Assembly: GCA_044226525.1 (NCBI GenBank)
Contig: JBGAGV010000018.1
Span: forward strand, 113,409 to 177,408
Reading direction: 5' to 3'
DNA: 64,000 nt
DNA from: VFJQ01 sp044226525
GTDB taxonomy: Bacteria; Verrucomicrobiota; Verrucomicrobiia; Chthoniobacterales; Chthoniobacteraceae
Part shown: positions 1 through 9,316 of the stretch, one piece after another
How the letters are laid out: each line of letters begins with the position of its first letter
Numbering within the stretch: the first letter of the stretch is position 1
Position numbers and translations under genes: made by a program
Notes under the pieces: generated by a model
What the model was told of the DNA's origin: nothing
What the model saw: the letters and a program-made list of their open reading frames with translations, nothing else
The model's database searches: none

Positions 1-65
1 ACCTTCGCGTCCGGTTCAGGCTTAACCGGCTCGCTAAAAATGTTCGTATCCACCAGGAAATTCAC
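1..65 (-). CDS. VapC-type PIN-domain toxin, N-terminal part only
   Basis: Only the first 21 codons are in the window; the gene runs off the left edge. The N-terminus reads MNFLVDTNIFSE, the first beta-strand and first acidic residue (D6, followed by T-N) of PIN-domain ribonucleases of the VapC type, which cleave RNA and are held inactive by the antitoxin. The GTG start (63-65) overlaps the stop codon of the upstream antitoxin gene as GTGA, the usual coupling in such pairs. The rest of the catalytic site cannot be seen, so activity cannot be judged. Confidence 0.75.
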   Translation of the reverse strand, partial: MNFLVDTNIFSEPVKPEPDAK

Positions 66-298
66 AGCTCGACAGGCCGCGTATCGTCAGCTTCGCGAGG
101 CGGGATCTCGAAAGAAGAAGGGCAGGCCAGCAGCAAATCGACCAGCCCTCGATTCGCCGGATGCGATACCCGACGCAAAGTAATGGTATCCTCGTCCTCG
201 ATCGCGACCTCGAAGTCATCGCCGGGCAGCAAGTGCAGTTGCTGTCGGACTGGCACTGGCAGAACAAGCTGCCCTTTTTGTGAAAGCACGGTGGTCAA
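62..298 (-). CDS. AbrB/MazE-type antitoxin
   Basis: A 78-residue protein beginning MTTVLSQKGQLVLPVPVRQQ, the swapped-hairpin AbrB/SpoVT DNA-binding fold of antitoxins that bind both their promoter and their toxin. The domain covers about residues 1-50; the remaining acidic tail ending PREADDTRPVEL is the likely toxin-binding part. The start is a TTG at 296-298: an upstream in-frame stop excludes a longer protein, and the MTTVLS beginning is typical of the family. Its stop overlaps the GTG of the PIN toxin, so the two form one autoregulated operon. Confidence 0.8.
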   Translation of the reverse strand: MTTVLSQKGQLVLPVPVRQQLHLLPGDDFEVAIEDEDTITLRRVSHPANRGLVDLLLACPSSFEIPPREADDTRPVEL

Positions 299-337
299 GG
301 TAGGAAAATCTTACATCCACCACCATCAATGACAAGG

Positions 338-1426
338 TCAACTCACCTTCCGCAGCTTCGTTACCCGTCCGGTCTGGACCCACTCAGCGACGAAGATATT
401 TCCGCTCTGGTCGAAGCAGGCGTCGTGCGGGTGGAGGAATTTGCCGGAGACCCAGCCCTCGCGCTTCTCTTCTTTGCGCAGCTTCATGCCGTCCTTGAGG
501 ACCTGAGCACGCCACTCGGGATCTTCGCCGAGGTGCGTGATGACCTGATCGTTCTTATCGAGCAACGTGACACGGGCGCTGAGGTCGGGCACGAGGAGGA
601 CGTCGCCGCGCTGATCGATATTCGCGGGCAGGATGAAGCCTTCGAGTGTCTTGAGATGCCTGCCTTCGAGCGTGAACCACTGGAGGCGTTTGTTTGCACG
701 ATCGGCGACGACGAGTGACGGCTCCTTGCCAGGGCGAGTGTCGAGCCACAGGCCGTGCGGCGTGTTGAACTGCCCAGGGCCGTTGCCCGGCTCGCCAAAC
801 TTGGAGACCCAGTTGGCGTCCCTGTCGTAGCGATGGATGCGCCAGGAACCGTAACCGTCGGCGAGAAAAAATCCGCCATCGGGCAGGAAGGCGTAATTGG
901 TCGGCATGAAAGCATCGCGGCCCCAGCGTTTTTCGGGCTGGGTGTCTTCGCCTTTGAGATAAATGCCCGAGGCCATGGGGGCACGCCTTTCCCACACGCG
1001 CTCACCGGTCAGGTTGAGCTTTGCGATCGTCTTCACCTGCTGATAGGCAGTGACGTAGAGGAACTGGTCGTTTCCCTCGGTGCGCACTTCGAGTCCGTGC
1101 CCGCCGCCTTGAAATTGTTGTCCGAACGCGCGGATGAATTTCCCCTCGCCGTCGAAGACAAAAATCGACGGATGATCCGGCAGGTTCTCGCGGCCTTCGT
1201 GAATGACGTAGAGCAAGCCTTCGCGATCGACGGCAACATTGTGCGTGGTCTGCCAGGAATACTTGTCGGGAAGCTGCGGCCAGTAGTGCTGCACTTCGTA
1301 GCGGTGCTCGCCATCGCCGATGACGAGTTGCTTATCGGACTTTTGCGCAGTGAGCACGCACGGCGCAGCGATGGCGGCAGCGGCAGCAGTAAGGAAACGG
1401 CGACGGGAGAGACGGGAGGAATTCAT
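338..1426 (-). CDS. Tat-exported NHL-repeat beta-propeller protein
   Basis: About 362 residues from the ATG at 1424-1426. The N-terminus MNSSRLSRRRFLTAAAAAIA is a twin-arginine signal (SRRRFL followed by an alanine-rich stretch), so the protein folds before export. The body has repeated NHL-type propeller blades (NVAVDREGLLYVIHEGRE, TPHGLWLDTRPG, HPHDACFDQSGNIFVAEW) like peptidyl-glycine alpha-amidating lyase-type and other 6-bladed propellers; no catalytic residues could be assigned. A longer reading upstream (MPFPPVPK...) lacks any export logic and is rejected. It is the last gene of the leftward block that begins with the esterase at 8634, but a repeat-containing gap of 423 bases separates it from its neighbour, so it may have its own promoter. 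Confidence 0.8.
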   Translation of the reverse strand: MNSSRLSRRRFLTAAAAAIAAPCVLTAQKSDKQLVIGDGEHRYEVQHYWPQLPDKYSWQTTHNVAVDREGLLYVIHEGRENLPDHPSIFVFDGEGKFIRAFGQQFQGGGHGLEVRTEGNDQFLYVTAYQQVKTIAKLNLTGERVWERRAPMASGIYLKGEDTQPEKRWGRDAFMPTNYAFLPDGGFFLADGYGSWRIHRYDRDANWVSKFGEPGNGPGQFNTPHGLWLDTRPGKEPSLVVADRANKRLQWFTLEGRHLKTLEGFILPANIDQRGDVLLVPDLSARVTLLDKNDQVITHLGEDPEWRAQVLKDGMKLRKEEKREGWVSGKFLHPHDACFDQSGNIFVAEWVQTGRVTKLRKVS

Positions 1427-1629
1427 GCGGGGAAGAGCACGATGAACCGCCAGCAGCCCAAAGGCACGCACGGATTTTGGGACCGGCGGGAATGGCACTT
1501 AGACCAGGGAGGATATCGCGGATCCATTGCGATGGGGGGAGGTCTTCATTTGATGCCGTGGACGAGTGAGCAGTGGATCGCTGTCGGGCCTTCTTGAAGG
1601 GCAAGAATTGGCTGCCTCGAAATTGACAT

Positions 1630-1661
1630 CATTCAAGATTTTCTTCCGACCTCTTTTTTTC
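1630..1661 (-). repeat. REP-like element, degenerate copy
   Basis: On the plus strand this reads CATTCAAGATTTTCTTCCGA followed by a run of pyrimidines. It matches, with several changes, the elements at 58983-59012, 60831-60857 and 60889-60920, all of which read AAGGGG..TCAGGA..CTTGAATG in the opposite sense. Here the G-rich guide is decayed to AAAAGAGGTC. Confidence 0.5.
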
Positions 1662-1712
1662 ATTTTCAATGCCTCTTTCCGCCGGAAGGTTTCTGCGCAT
1701 GCCATGATCGGC

Positions 1713-1808
1713 AAATAGTGTGTTTATTGTGTCTGTTGGTGGGGGACGGGTGGATGGCGGAAGGTTGCTCGTTGATCGTTTCAGGATGCCCGCGGCGCGT
1801 GGGGGGGT
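1713..1808 (+). repeat. Interspersed repeat family A, copy 1
   Basis: The first 27 bases (1713-1739, beginning AAATAGTGTGTTTATTGTGT) are identical to 57777-57803. Similarity then continues, with changes, through a GTTGAT/GTTT stretch to a GC-rich end (GATGC, CGC, GCGCGTGGG) about 95 bases from the start. The A/T-rich head stands out from the surrounding GC-rich DNA. Not coding in any convincing frame. Confidence 0.75.
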
Positions 1809-1849
1809 GGAATGGGTTGAATGACCTCTGCGGGGTGAATGCTGGCTCC

Positions 1850-2362
1850 TTAAGCGACTCGACGCACACGTCGCTTGGTCATGGCTGCGATTTTCGTCCT
1901 GAGGGGACGAATCTCCAACCCGTCCCTTCCGTCCGTTCCGTGGGTTCCGATTTTTGCAGCGCGGATATCCTCCGTCTGGTCGGTGTAATTCATCTGCCAC
2001 CGCAGAGCCCGGACGCGGATGGTCATCTCGCCTTTTTCGTCCGGTTTGGGTTGCGGCTCCGTGGCCATGAGCTGGCTTTCGCTCTCGCCCCAGCCGCGAT
2101 AATCGAAGGCGAGGAAGGCGAAACCTTTCTCGGCAAAAAGCGAGCCCAGCCGCACCGGTGGTCCCTTGCGCGTCCCGCCGGTGCCGTTGCAGAAAATAAC
2201 GGCGGACAGCTTCGCACCTTCCACACGCTGGGCGGGCAGATACAGATCGCCGACCATGCGTGTGCCGTCACTCCAGATGGTCACCGTCCGCTTCTCCACC
2301 GCGTCGGCGGCCAACGAAGTAGTCGCAGCCAGCACGCAGAGGAGAACGAGAGCGCGAAACAT
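1850..2362 (-). pseudogene. Alpha/beta hydrolase, 3'-truncated
   Basis: The frame starts well: signal peptide MFRALVLLCVLAATTSLAAD, then core strands and loops of a dienelactone-hydrolase-like fold (SAVIFCNGTGGTRKG, FLAFDYRGWGESE). Similarity stops after YTDQTEDIRAA, just before the nucleophile elbow GxSxG expected next. The last 35 or so residues are a basic, repeat-derived tail encoded by the short repeat at 1919-1956. So the Ser, Asp and His of the triad are missing and the product should be inactive. It lies 8 bases after the PVC haem-protein gene, in the same operon. Confidence 0.7.
1919..1956 (-). repeat. Short G/A-rich interspersed repeat, copy 1
   Basis: On the minus strand this reads CGGAACCCACGGAACGGA followed by CGGAAGGGACGG, a series of GGA triplets. 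Positions 58683-58714 carry the same series with a few changes. It supplies the aberrant tail of the truncated hydrolase. Confidence 0.55.
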
Positions 2363-2370
2363 GGCGAGGC

Positions 2371-4983
2371 CTATTGTTTGAACGCCGCGTTCGTGCGGTC
2401 GCCACCGCTGAGAACGTAGGCCACCAAGTCGAGGATTTCTTCCTGCGTAAGCATCGACAACAGCATCGGCGGCATGGGCGAGATGGTGCTCAATTCGATG
2501 CTTTTCACTTCCTTGCGATCCACGCCGACGCGCTGGTTCGGGTCGGAAGCGTCGGTGTTTAACTGCACGGAATCGCCGTTCAAATTCACGACCACGCCGG
2601 TGACCGTTTCACCGTTATTCTTCGTCACCTCGATCGGCACAAACTGCTCGTTGATGACCTTGCTCGGGTTGATGATCTGATCGAGCAAATCGTGCGGGCT
2701 GTAGCGGCCTCCCGCGCCCGTGAGATCGGGCCCGGTCATGCCCCCTTCGTTGTTGAATCGATGGCAGGTGAAACAGGCGGCGGCGCCAAAGATCTTGCGG
2801 CCGTTGTCGAAGCTGCGGCCTTTCAAGCCCGTGCTCGCCGCGGCGCTGAGTTCTTCCAGCGTCCAGTTCTTCGGTGTGCGGCCAGCGAACATCGCTCCGA
2901 GATTTTCGATGGCCGATTTCCGTTCCGGTTTCTTTTCGATCAATGCGGCAAGCGACGCCTTCTCGGCATCGGTGAACGTGGCGAGTGCGTCGTTGCGAAT
3001 GAATTCGATGAATTTATCGAAGCTCGCGCCGCCGCGGAAGTTGGCGGCCTTGAGGAACCATTCGAGATAGGCGGTGCGCGTCTCGTTCGTCCAACCCGCC
3101 TTCAGCATGCGCAGGCTGCGTGCGTATTCGATCTGCTCTTCCTGGGTAGCGGCATTCGCGATCAGGGCGATGCCCTTGCTCGCTGCCGCCGGGTCCTGGA
3201 GATAGACGAGCGTTTCGCAAAGGAGCCAGTTCAGTTCGCGAGTCTTCGCCGGGAAGAGCGGGTCGAGTTTGGCGATGAGCTTCTGCCTCGTGGCCTCGTC
3301 GCAGCCATCGAAGCGGTTCAGCACGATCTCGATCGTGCGGAGCAAGGTGATCTGCTGATCGAGCGGCAGCTCGGCGATGGGATATATGAACACCGCATCG
3401 AATAGCTTCGCACGCATGGCGGTATCCACGGGTGCCGTGTCGGGCTTGCGATGCTGAGGGCACACTCCGGTGGCGCGTGCCAGCGCCATCAGCACATCGG
3501 GGTTGATACCCTTGAGCGCCTGGTCCGCCCACGTGGCGACGGGTTGATGTTCCAGGGCCGTTCGCGCTGCCCAGCGAATGAAGCGGTCATCGTAGTCCTT
3601 CTTGTAGGTGAGTTCCCCCAAAGCGAAACCGACTGCTTTCGGATCGATGACGCCGTGATATGCTTCAAGCGCATGGCGTTTCCTTCGCGCCAAGCTCGAG
3701 GGAGCCATCGGATCGGCTTCCGTCGCGTCGACCGGCGCAATCGAGTCGCCGCCGGTGTAAGTGACGCGATAGAGGCCGGACTGCACCCGGCGTCCGCCGA
3801 TGGAGAAATACATCGCTCCATCCTGCGGATGAATGATCGCATCGGTCAGCGGCAGCGGCGAACCGCTGAGGAATTCTTCCTTGGTCGCCTTGTAAGTGGC
3901 GCCATCGGGCTCAAGGTGAATGGCGTAGAGCTTGCCCCAACTCCAATCGAGGGCGAAGAGTGCCTGCTGATATTTCGCGGGAAACTTAGCGCCGTAGCCG
4001 AAGGTCACGCCGGTGGGCGAACCGGGGCCGATGTCGATCACCGGCGGGAGATTATCGGGATAGAAAGTCGGGCGTTTGCCCGCACCGTTGCGCCAGCCGA
4101 ATTCCGCGCCGCTCACCACGTGGCAGATCCGCGTAGGCCGATACCACGACGTGTTGAAGTCGTATTCCATGTCCGCGTCGTAGGTGAAGAGTTCACCCTC
4201 ATGGTTCAGCGCGGCGTCGAAGATGTTGCGGAAGCCGGATGCGACGATGGAGAACTCTTTTCCATCCGGCGTCACGCGATAGATGATGCCGCCGGGCCCC
4301 ATCACGTCGCGCATGAAGCCGCGCCCATCGGGCATGCGCGGCAACAGATGATCTTCGCCCCAGATGTAGGGCACGGGCGACTTCGGCGTGATTTCCGTCC
4401 GTTTCGTCCCGTTGCCGCAAACCAGATAGAGTGCCTTGCCATCCGGCGTGGGCAGCACCGCGTGGACGCCGTGATCGCCTTTCGCATCCATGGCGCGCAG
4501 GAGCTCCACCTTGTCGAGTTGATCGTCGCCGTCGCTATCGGTGATCCGGTAGAGGCCACACGGAATCTGGCCCTCGTAGTCGTTCACGCCGACATAGAGC
4601 GCACCGAAGGCGAAGAGCATGCCGTTGATCGCGCGAATGTTGGCAGGCACTTTTTGCACTTTCGCCGGGTCGAGCGGTTGCCCGGCAGGAGGCGCGGCAA
4701 ACCGATACAATCCACCGTATTGATCGCTCGCGTAGATGCGGCCTTTGTCGTCGGTGCAGAGGTTCACCCACGACCCTTGATCCCCACCGGGAACGGAATA
4801 GAGCAGCTCCACTTTGAAATCCTTCGCGACTTTGATGCGGTCGATCGGCGTCGCTTTGTTTTCACCAATGGCCGGACCGACCGCTTGCGCGCGTTTTGGT
4901 TTTTCCGGTTTGGCTGGCTGGGCGATGGCGGGAACAAGGCCTGAGAGCAGGCCGAGAGTAATGGGAATGAGGGTGCGCTTCAT
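2371..4983 (-). CDS. PVC-type haem-binding CxxCH protein (membrane-bound dehydrogenase-like)
   Basis: 870 residues with a signal peptide (MKRTLIPITLGLLSGLVPAI). The first half is a soluble-dehydrogenase-like beta-propeller (blades such as NLCTDDKGRIYASDQYGGLYR and GAKFPAKYQQALFALDWSWG); the middle is helical and HEAT-like; the C-terminus carries a c-type haem site C737-F-T-C-H741 followed by the PVC-specific haem domain (MTGPDLTGAGGRYSPHDLLD). This three-part design is characteristic of Planctomycetes and Verrucomicrobia and is thought to be periplasmic and electron-transferring, often with sugar oxidation. It sits 32 bases downstream of a sulfatase gene and 8 bases before a truncated hydrolase gene. 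The substrate is not known. Confidence 0.88.
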   Translation of the reverse strand: MKRTLIPITLGLLSGLVPAIAQPAKPEKPKRAQAVGPAIGENKATPIDRIKVAKDFKVELLYSVPGGDQGSWVNLCTDDKGRIYASDQYGGLYRFAAPPAGQPLDPAKVQKVPANIRAINGMLFAFGALYVGVNDYEGQIPCGLYRITDSDGDDQLDKVELLRAMDAKGDHGVHAVLPTPDGKALYLVCGNGTKRTEITPKSPVPYIWGEDHLLPRMPDGRGFMRDVMGPGGIIYRVTPDGKEFSIVASGFRNIFDAALNHEGELFTYDADMEYDFNTSWYRPTRICHVVSGAEFGWRNGAGKRPTFYPDNLPPVIDIGPGSPTGVTFGYGAKFPAKYQQALFALDWSWGKLYAIHLEPDGATYKATKEEFLSGSPLPLTDAIIHPQDGAMYFSIGGRRVQSGLYRVTYTGGDSIAPVDATEADPMAPSSLARRKRHALEAYHGVIDPKAVGFALGELTYKKDYDDRFIRWAARTALEHQPVATWADQALKGINPDVLMALARATGVCPQHRKPDTAPVDTAMRAKLFDAVFIYPIAELPLDQQITLLRTIEIVLNRFDGCDEATRQKLIAKLDPLFPAKTRELNWLLCETLVYLQDPAAASKGIALIANAATQEEQIEYARSLRMLKAGWTNETRTAYLEWFLKAANFRGGASFDKFIEFIRNDALATFTDAEKASLAALIEKKPERKSAIENLGAMFAGRTPKNWTLEELSAAASTGLKGRSFDNGRKIFGAAACFTCHRFNNEGGMTGPDLTGAGGRYSPHDLLDQIINPSKVINEQFVPIEVTKNNGETVTGVVVNLNGDSVQLNTDASDPNQRVGVDRKEVKSIELSTISPMPPMLLSMLTQEEILDLVAYVLSGGDRTNAAFKQ

Positions 4984-5015
4984 GGAGTGGAAATGAGGTA
5001 AAGGGTCAATCGGCG

Positions 5016-6478
<1,463 letters not shown>

Positions 6479-6482
<4 letters not shown>

Positions 6483-7399
6483 GGCTGTTGATAGAAAAGT
6501 TCGACTCCACCGCGCCGGAGCGACTCCACTTGAAAGTCGAACCACGTCTCCTTGCGGCCATCGATCATCTTTTGCTGGTTGTGCGCGAGGCCTTCGACTT
6601 CGAAATAACCATGCGGCACTTTTGCTTCCGTCAGCGCGGCGTGAAACTCGCGCACCGTGATGAGGTGATCCGGATCCGCGGTGCCGCACGCGAGCTGGAT
6701 GCGTAGATGCTCGCGGATGAAAGTGAGATTCTTCTCCAGATTCAGGTAAGGATCGTTTGCCCGCAGCCGTTGCGGATCATCGCCGAGATAGGGGTTCGGC
6801 AATTTGGAGACATCCGAGACGTGATAGACATTGCCGCTCTGGTTGAAGAGCGAGCAAAACATCCCGGGATATTTCATCGCGAGATGCGTGGAGCCGCGCC
6901 CCCCCATGCTGAAACCCTCGATGCAACGCCCTTTCCGATCTGCGATCGTGCGATAGGTGGCATCGATGTGCGGGATGAGTTCCTTGATCACCGTCGTTTC
7001 CGCCATGAATCGGCCATCGCCCGAGTCCTGATACATCGTGCTCCGCCCGCCATTCGGAAACACGATGATCATTTCCGGCCAGCGTCCTGCTCCGATTCCT
7101 TCCTGCAAAACCTTGGCCGAGTAAAGGCTCCGACATTCATTTCCCCCCGCCCCGTGCAAATGGTAGATGACGGGATATCGACGCGTCGGGGCCGCACGGT
7201 AACTTGGCGGCAGATAGATGCAGTAGCCTACCTCCCGCTTCATTACTTCGCTGCGATAGGTGTGATGCGTCACACCTGCAGGCAGTTCCGCAGGCGGAGC
7301 CTGCACCCACATGTCATCGGTGTTTTCCTGCGAAGGCTTTTGGACAGCCAGCGCAGCCAGCGGCAGCCAGGCAGCGGCCAGAAACGCGGCACGCATCAT
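6479..7399 (-). CDS. Secreted esterase, EstD/feruloyl-esterase-like
   Basis: 306 residues. Signal peptide MMRAAFLAAAWLPLAALAVQ, then the alpha/beta hydrolase core of the putative-esterase family (PF00756): the oxyanion strand PVIYHLHGAGGNE, the nucleophile elbow GFS164MGG, and a C-terminal histidine in VEGLAHNQQK. Members include feruloyl and acyl esterases and S-formylglutathione hydrolases; the signal peptide favours a periplasmic carbohydrate esterase. The ATG overlaps the stop of the upstream esterase as ATGA, and its own stop overlaps the sulfatase start, so three genes are translationally coupled. Confidence 0.85.
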
Positions 7400-8634
7400 G
7401 GCTGAAACTGAATAGTCGTCGTGACCATCGCATCGCGCTCATCGGTGACGCTGATAAACCACGTATTCGCCTCCGTCGGCGGCTTGAGCGCGGTAATGAT
7501 CTTGCCTTCGATGGAAGCAGGGATGGATTTCCACGCCCGTTTCGAGCGCAGGCCGGAGTCGGTCGTGTATTTGAGCTCGGCGCTTTTCAAGGCCACCGCG
7601 CCCTCGACCGGCACCTTCACCTGCTCGCCCTCGATCGTCACTTTCCCCGGCACCGGCAACGGTTTTCCTCCGCGGCATTTGGAATCGATAAACAAGCCGA
7701 TTTCCTGCGGCGCCCACCCCGGTGGGTGGCCGTGCGGCATGTTGACTTGAATGCGAATCTGCTTCTCGCCCGGCACGCGGTTGAAGCTCTTCATGTAGCT
7801 ATCGAGCGGATAGTGGACGTCGTTCGTGCCGTTCACCCAGAGGATCGGCACCCGGCAGCGCGGGAGCAGGCTGGAGGGATCGTATTCGCGAATCCAATCC
7901 GCACGGCGATCGCCGAGCGCATCGATCGCCGGCTTCTGGACCGACTCACCTTCGAACAGGAAACCGCAGCCATAGACCGGCACCGCGGCTTTAAAACGAT
8001 CGTCGAGCGACGCGACGAGGCACGTCGTGTAACCGCCCCAGCTAATGCCCGTGACCGCCGTGTGATCCGCTTCGACTTCGGGAAAGGAACGCAGCAGCGA
8101 GTGTGCGCGAATGACGGACGCCGCGGCGTGAAACGGCCAGTCATCGGAAGTCGTGCCGCCGATGCTGTCGAACTTCTGCGGATGCCCGTGATCGGGGCCG
8201 CCATTGGGGAGTCGCGTGCGGGTCCTCGCATCGTGCGCATTGGAAATCGGCTTGCCGGTTTTCGGGTCGAGCACGGGATCGGGCGGACGCGCGCCGGCCA
8301 GATCCATCGCGATGGCCGCATAGCCGCGCTTCGCCCAGAGCCACGTCCATTCGGCAAACGCCGTTCCACCCCCGCCATGGATCAGCACCACCCCCGGAAA
8401 CTTCGCCCCTGGCTTCGCCTCACCAAGCGTGATCGGCGAAGCGTAGAAAGCGAAGACTTCGGTCGGGTGATCCTGATAGACCTCCCCCGAGTAGAGGAGC
8501 GAATGCACCGGTCCGCTCTGGTTCACCCAATGCATGGCGGGCGCTTTTTTTAGTTCGTCGAGATTCCACGGGCCGACTTGTTCGGCACACGCGACGACGG
8601 CGGAAAAGGCGAGAAGCAGCAGGAAACGAATCAT
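7396..8634 (-). CDS. Secreted acetyl xylan esterase-like alpha/beta hydrolase
   Basis: 412 residues from the ATG at 8632-8634; the frame extends 15 codons upstream, but the hydrophobic signal MIRFLLLLAFSAVVACAEQV starts here. Core landmarks are VVLIHGGGGTAF (oxyanion region), nucleophile S198 in GISWGG, an acid in WVNGTNDVHYPLDS and a histidine in MPHGHPPGW. The C-terminus (about 320-412) has a beta-sandwich-like segment with a TTDSGLRSKRAW motif. Deacetylation of a plant-type polysaccharide is likely. It is the first gene of a leftward operon with a second esterase and a sulfatase, all joined by 4-base overlaps. Confidence 0.82.
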   Translation of the reverse strand: MIRFLLLLAFSAVVACAEQVGPWNLDELKKAPAMHWVNQSGPVHSLLYSGEVYQDHPTEVFAFYASPITLGEAKPGAKFPGVVLIHGGGGTAFAEWTWLWAKRGYAAIAMDLAGARPPDPVLDPKTGKPISNAHDARTRTRLPNGGPDHGHPQKFDSIGGTTSDDWPFHAAASVIRAHSLLRSFPEVEADHTAVTGISWGGYTTCLVASLDDRFKAAVPVYGCGFLFEGESVQKPAIDALGDRRADWIREYDPSSLLPRCRVPILWVNGTNDVHYPLDSYMKSFNRVPGEKQIRIQVNMPHGHPPGWAPQEIGLFIDSKCRGGKPLPVPGKVTIEGEQVKVPVEGAVALKSAELKYTTDSGLRSKRAWKSIPASIEGKIITALKPPTEANTWFISVTDERDAMVTTTIQFQP

Positions 8635-8758
8635 GGAGAGCGGCAAAGCTCGCCACCCTACGCGGGCAAGCCCAGCCAATTCGCCTCTACCATCGGACAG
8701 TCACAAAGGGCGCGGCGATGTTCATTGCCAGAAAAGCGCAGAGACGTATGCTTCCACC

Positions 8759-9316
8759 ATGGCCACGCTGTCCATCGAGCTACCGGTCGAACGTGACCAG
8801 ACCGCATTCAACCTGCGGCGCTGGAGCGAGTTGCTCGGCGATTCGCGACTGGCCAAGGACCTGGCCCGTTACGAAGGTCGAATCGAGACCGATCGGCACG
8901 GGCATATCATTATGCTTCCTCCCCCCGGTTTTTCCCACGGCGGTTTTCAATCTGCGATCAGTCATCTTCTGCATACTTTCCTTTCCGACGGCCGGGTGAC
9001 GACAGAATGTCCCATCTCGACGGCCGATGGGGTCAAGGCGTCCGACGTTGCGTGGATTTCGCAAGCTCGCCTCACCGCCATCGGTGAAAACGTCTGCCTC
9101 ACCAAGGCGCCGGAGATCTGTGTGGAGGTGCTTTCGCCTGACAACACCCGCGCCGAAATGGCGGAGAAAAAGGCGCTGTATTTTGCGGCAGGCGCGAAGG
9201 AGGTCTGGTTCTGCGCCTTGGATGGGCGCATGACGTTTTACGTCGGCGCCAGTTCGCGTGGGCAGAAAAGCTCCAAACTCTGCCCGTCTTTTCCTGGTCA
9301 GGTGCGGCTCAATTAG
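8759..9316 (+). CDS. Uma2 family endonuclease (DUF820)
   Basis: 185 residues from the ATG at 8759. The PD-(D/E)xK nuclease core is recognisable: ASDVAWIS (Asp), EICVEVLSPDNTRAEMAEKK (Glu and Lys), then AAGAKEVWF, as in the Uma2/DUF820 family. These genes are very numerous in cyanobacteria and also common in Verrucomicrobia; their role is unknown and they often move. The gene stands alone between two minus-strand blocks, and its stop overlaps the stop of the convergent DUF1501 gene by three bases. The region before the start shows no clear ribosome binding site. Confidence 0.85.
   Translation: MATLSIELPVERDQTAFNLRRWSELLGDSRLAKDLARYEGRIETDRHGHIIMLPPPGFSHGGFQSAISHLLHTFLSDGRVTTECPISTADGVKASDVAWISQARLTAIGENVCLTKAPEICVEVLSPDNTRAEMAEKKALYFAAGAKEVWFCALDGRMTFYVGASSRGQKSSKLCPSFPGQVRLN

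Larger units (their letters stand above)
1427..1849. other. Non-coding stretch holding interspersed repeats
   Basis: No convincing gene in 423 bases. It holds a REP-like element (1630-1661) and one copy of a long interspersed repeat (1713-1808) whose other copy is at 57777-57863. The open frames here are low-complexity readings of those repeats. It separates the NHL-propeller gene from a truncated hydrolase gene, so repeat arrival may have caused that truncation. Confidence 0.7.

Noticed and set aside
3451..4944. 497-codon plus-strand frame opposite the PVC haem-protein gene
   Set aside because: Composition is that of an antisense shadow; the sense protein is well supported.
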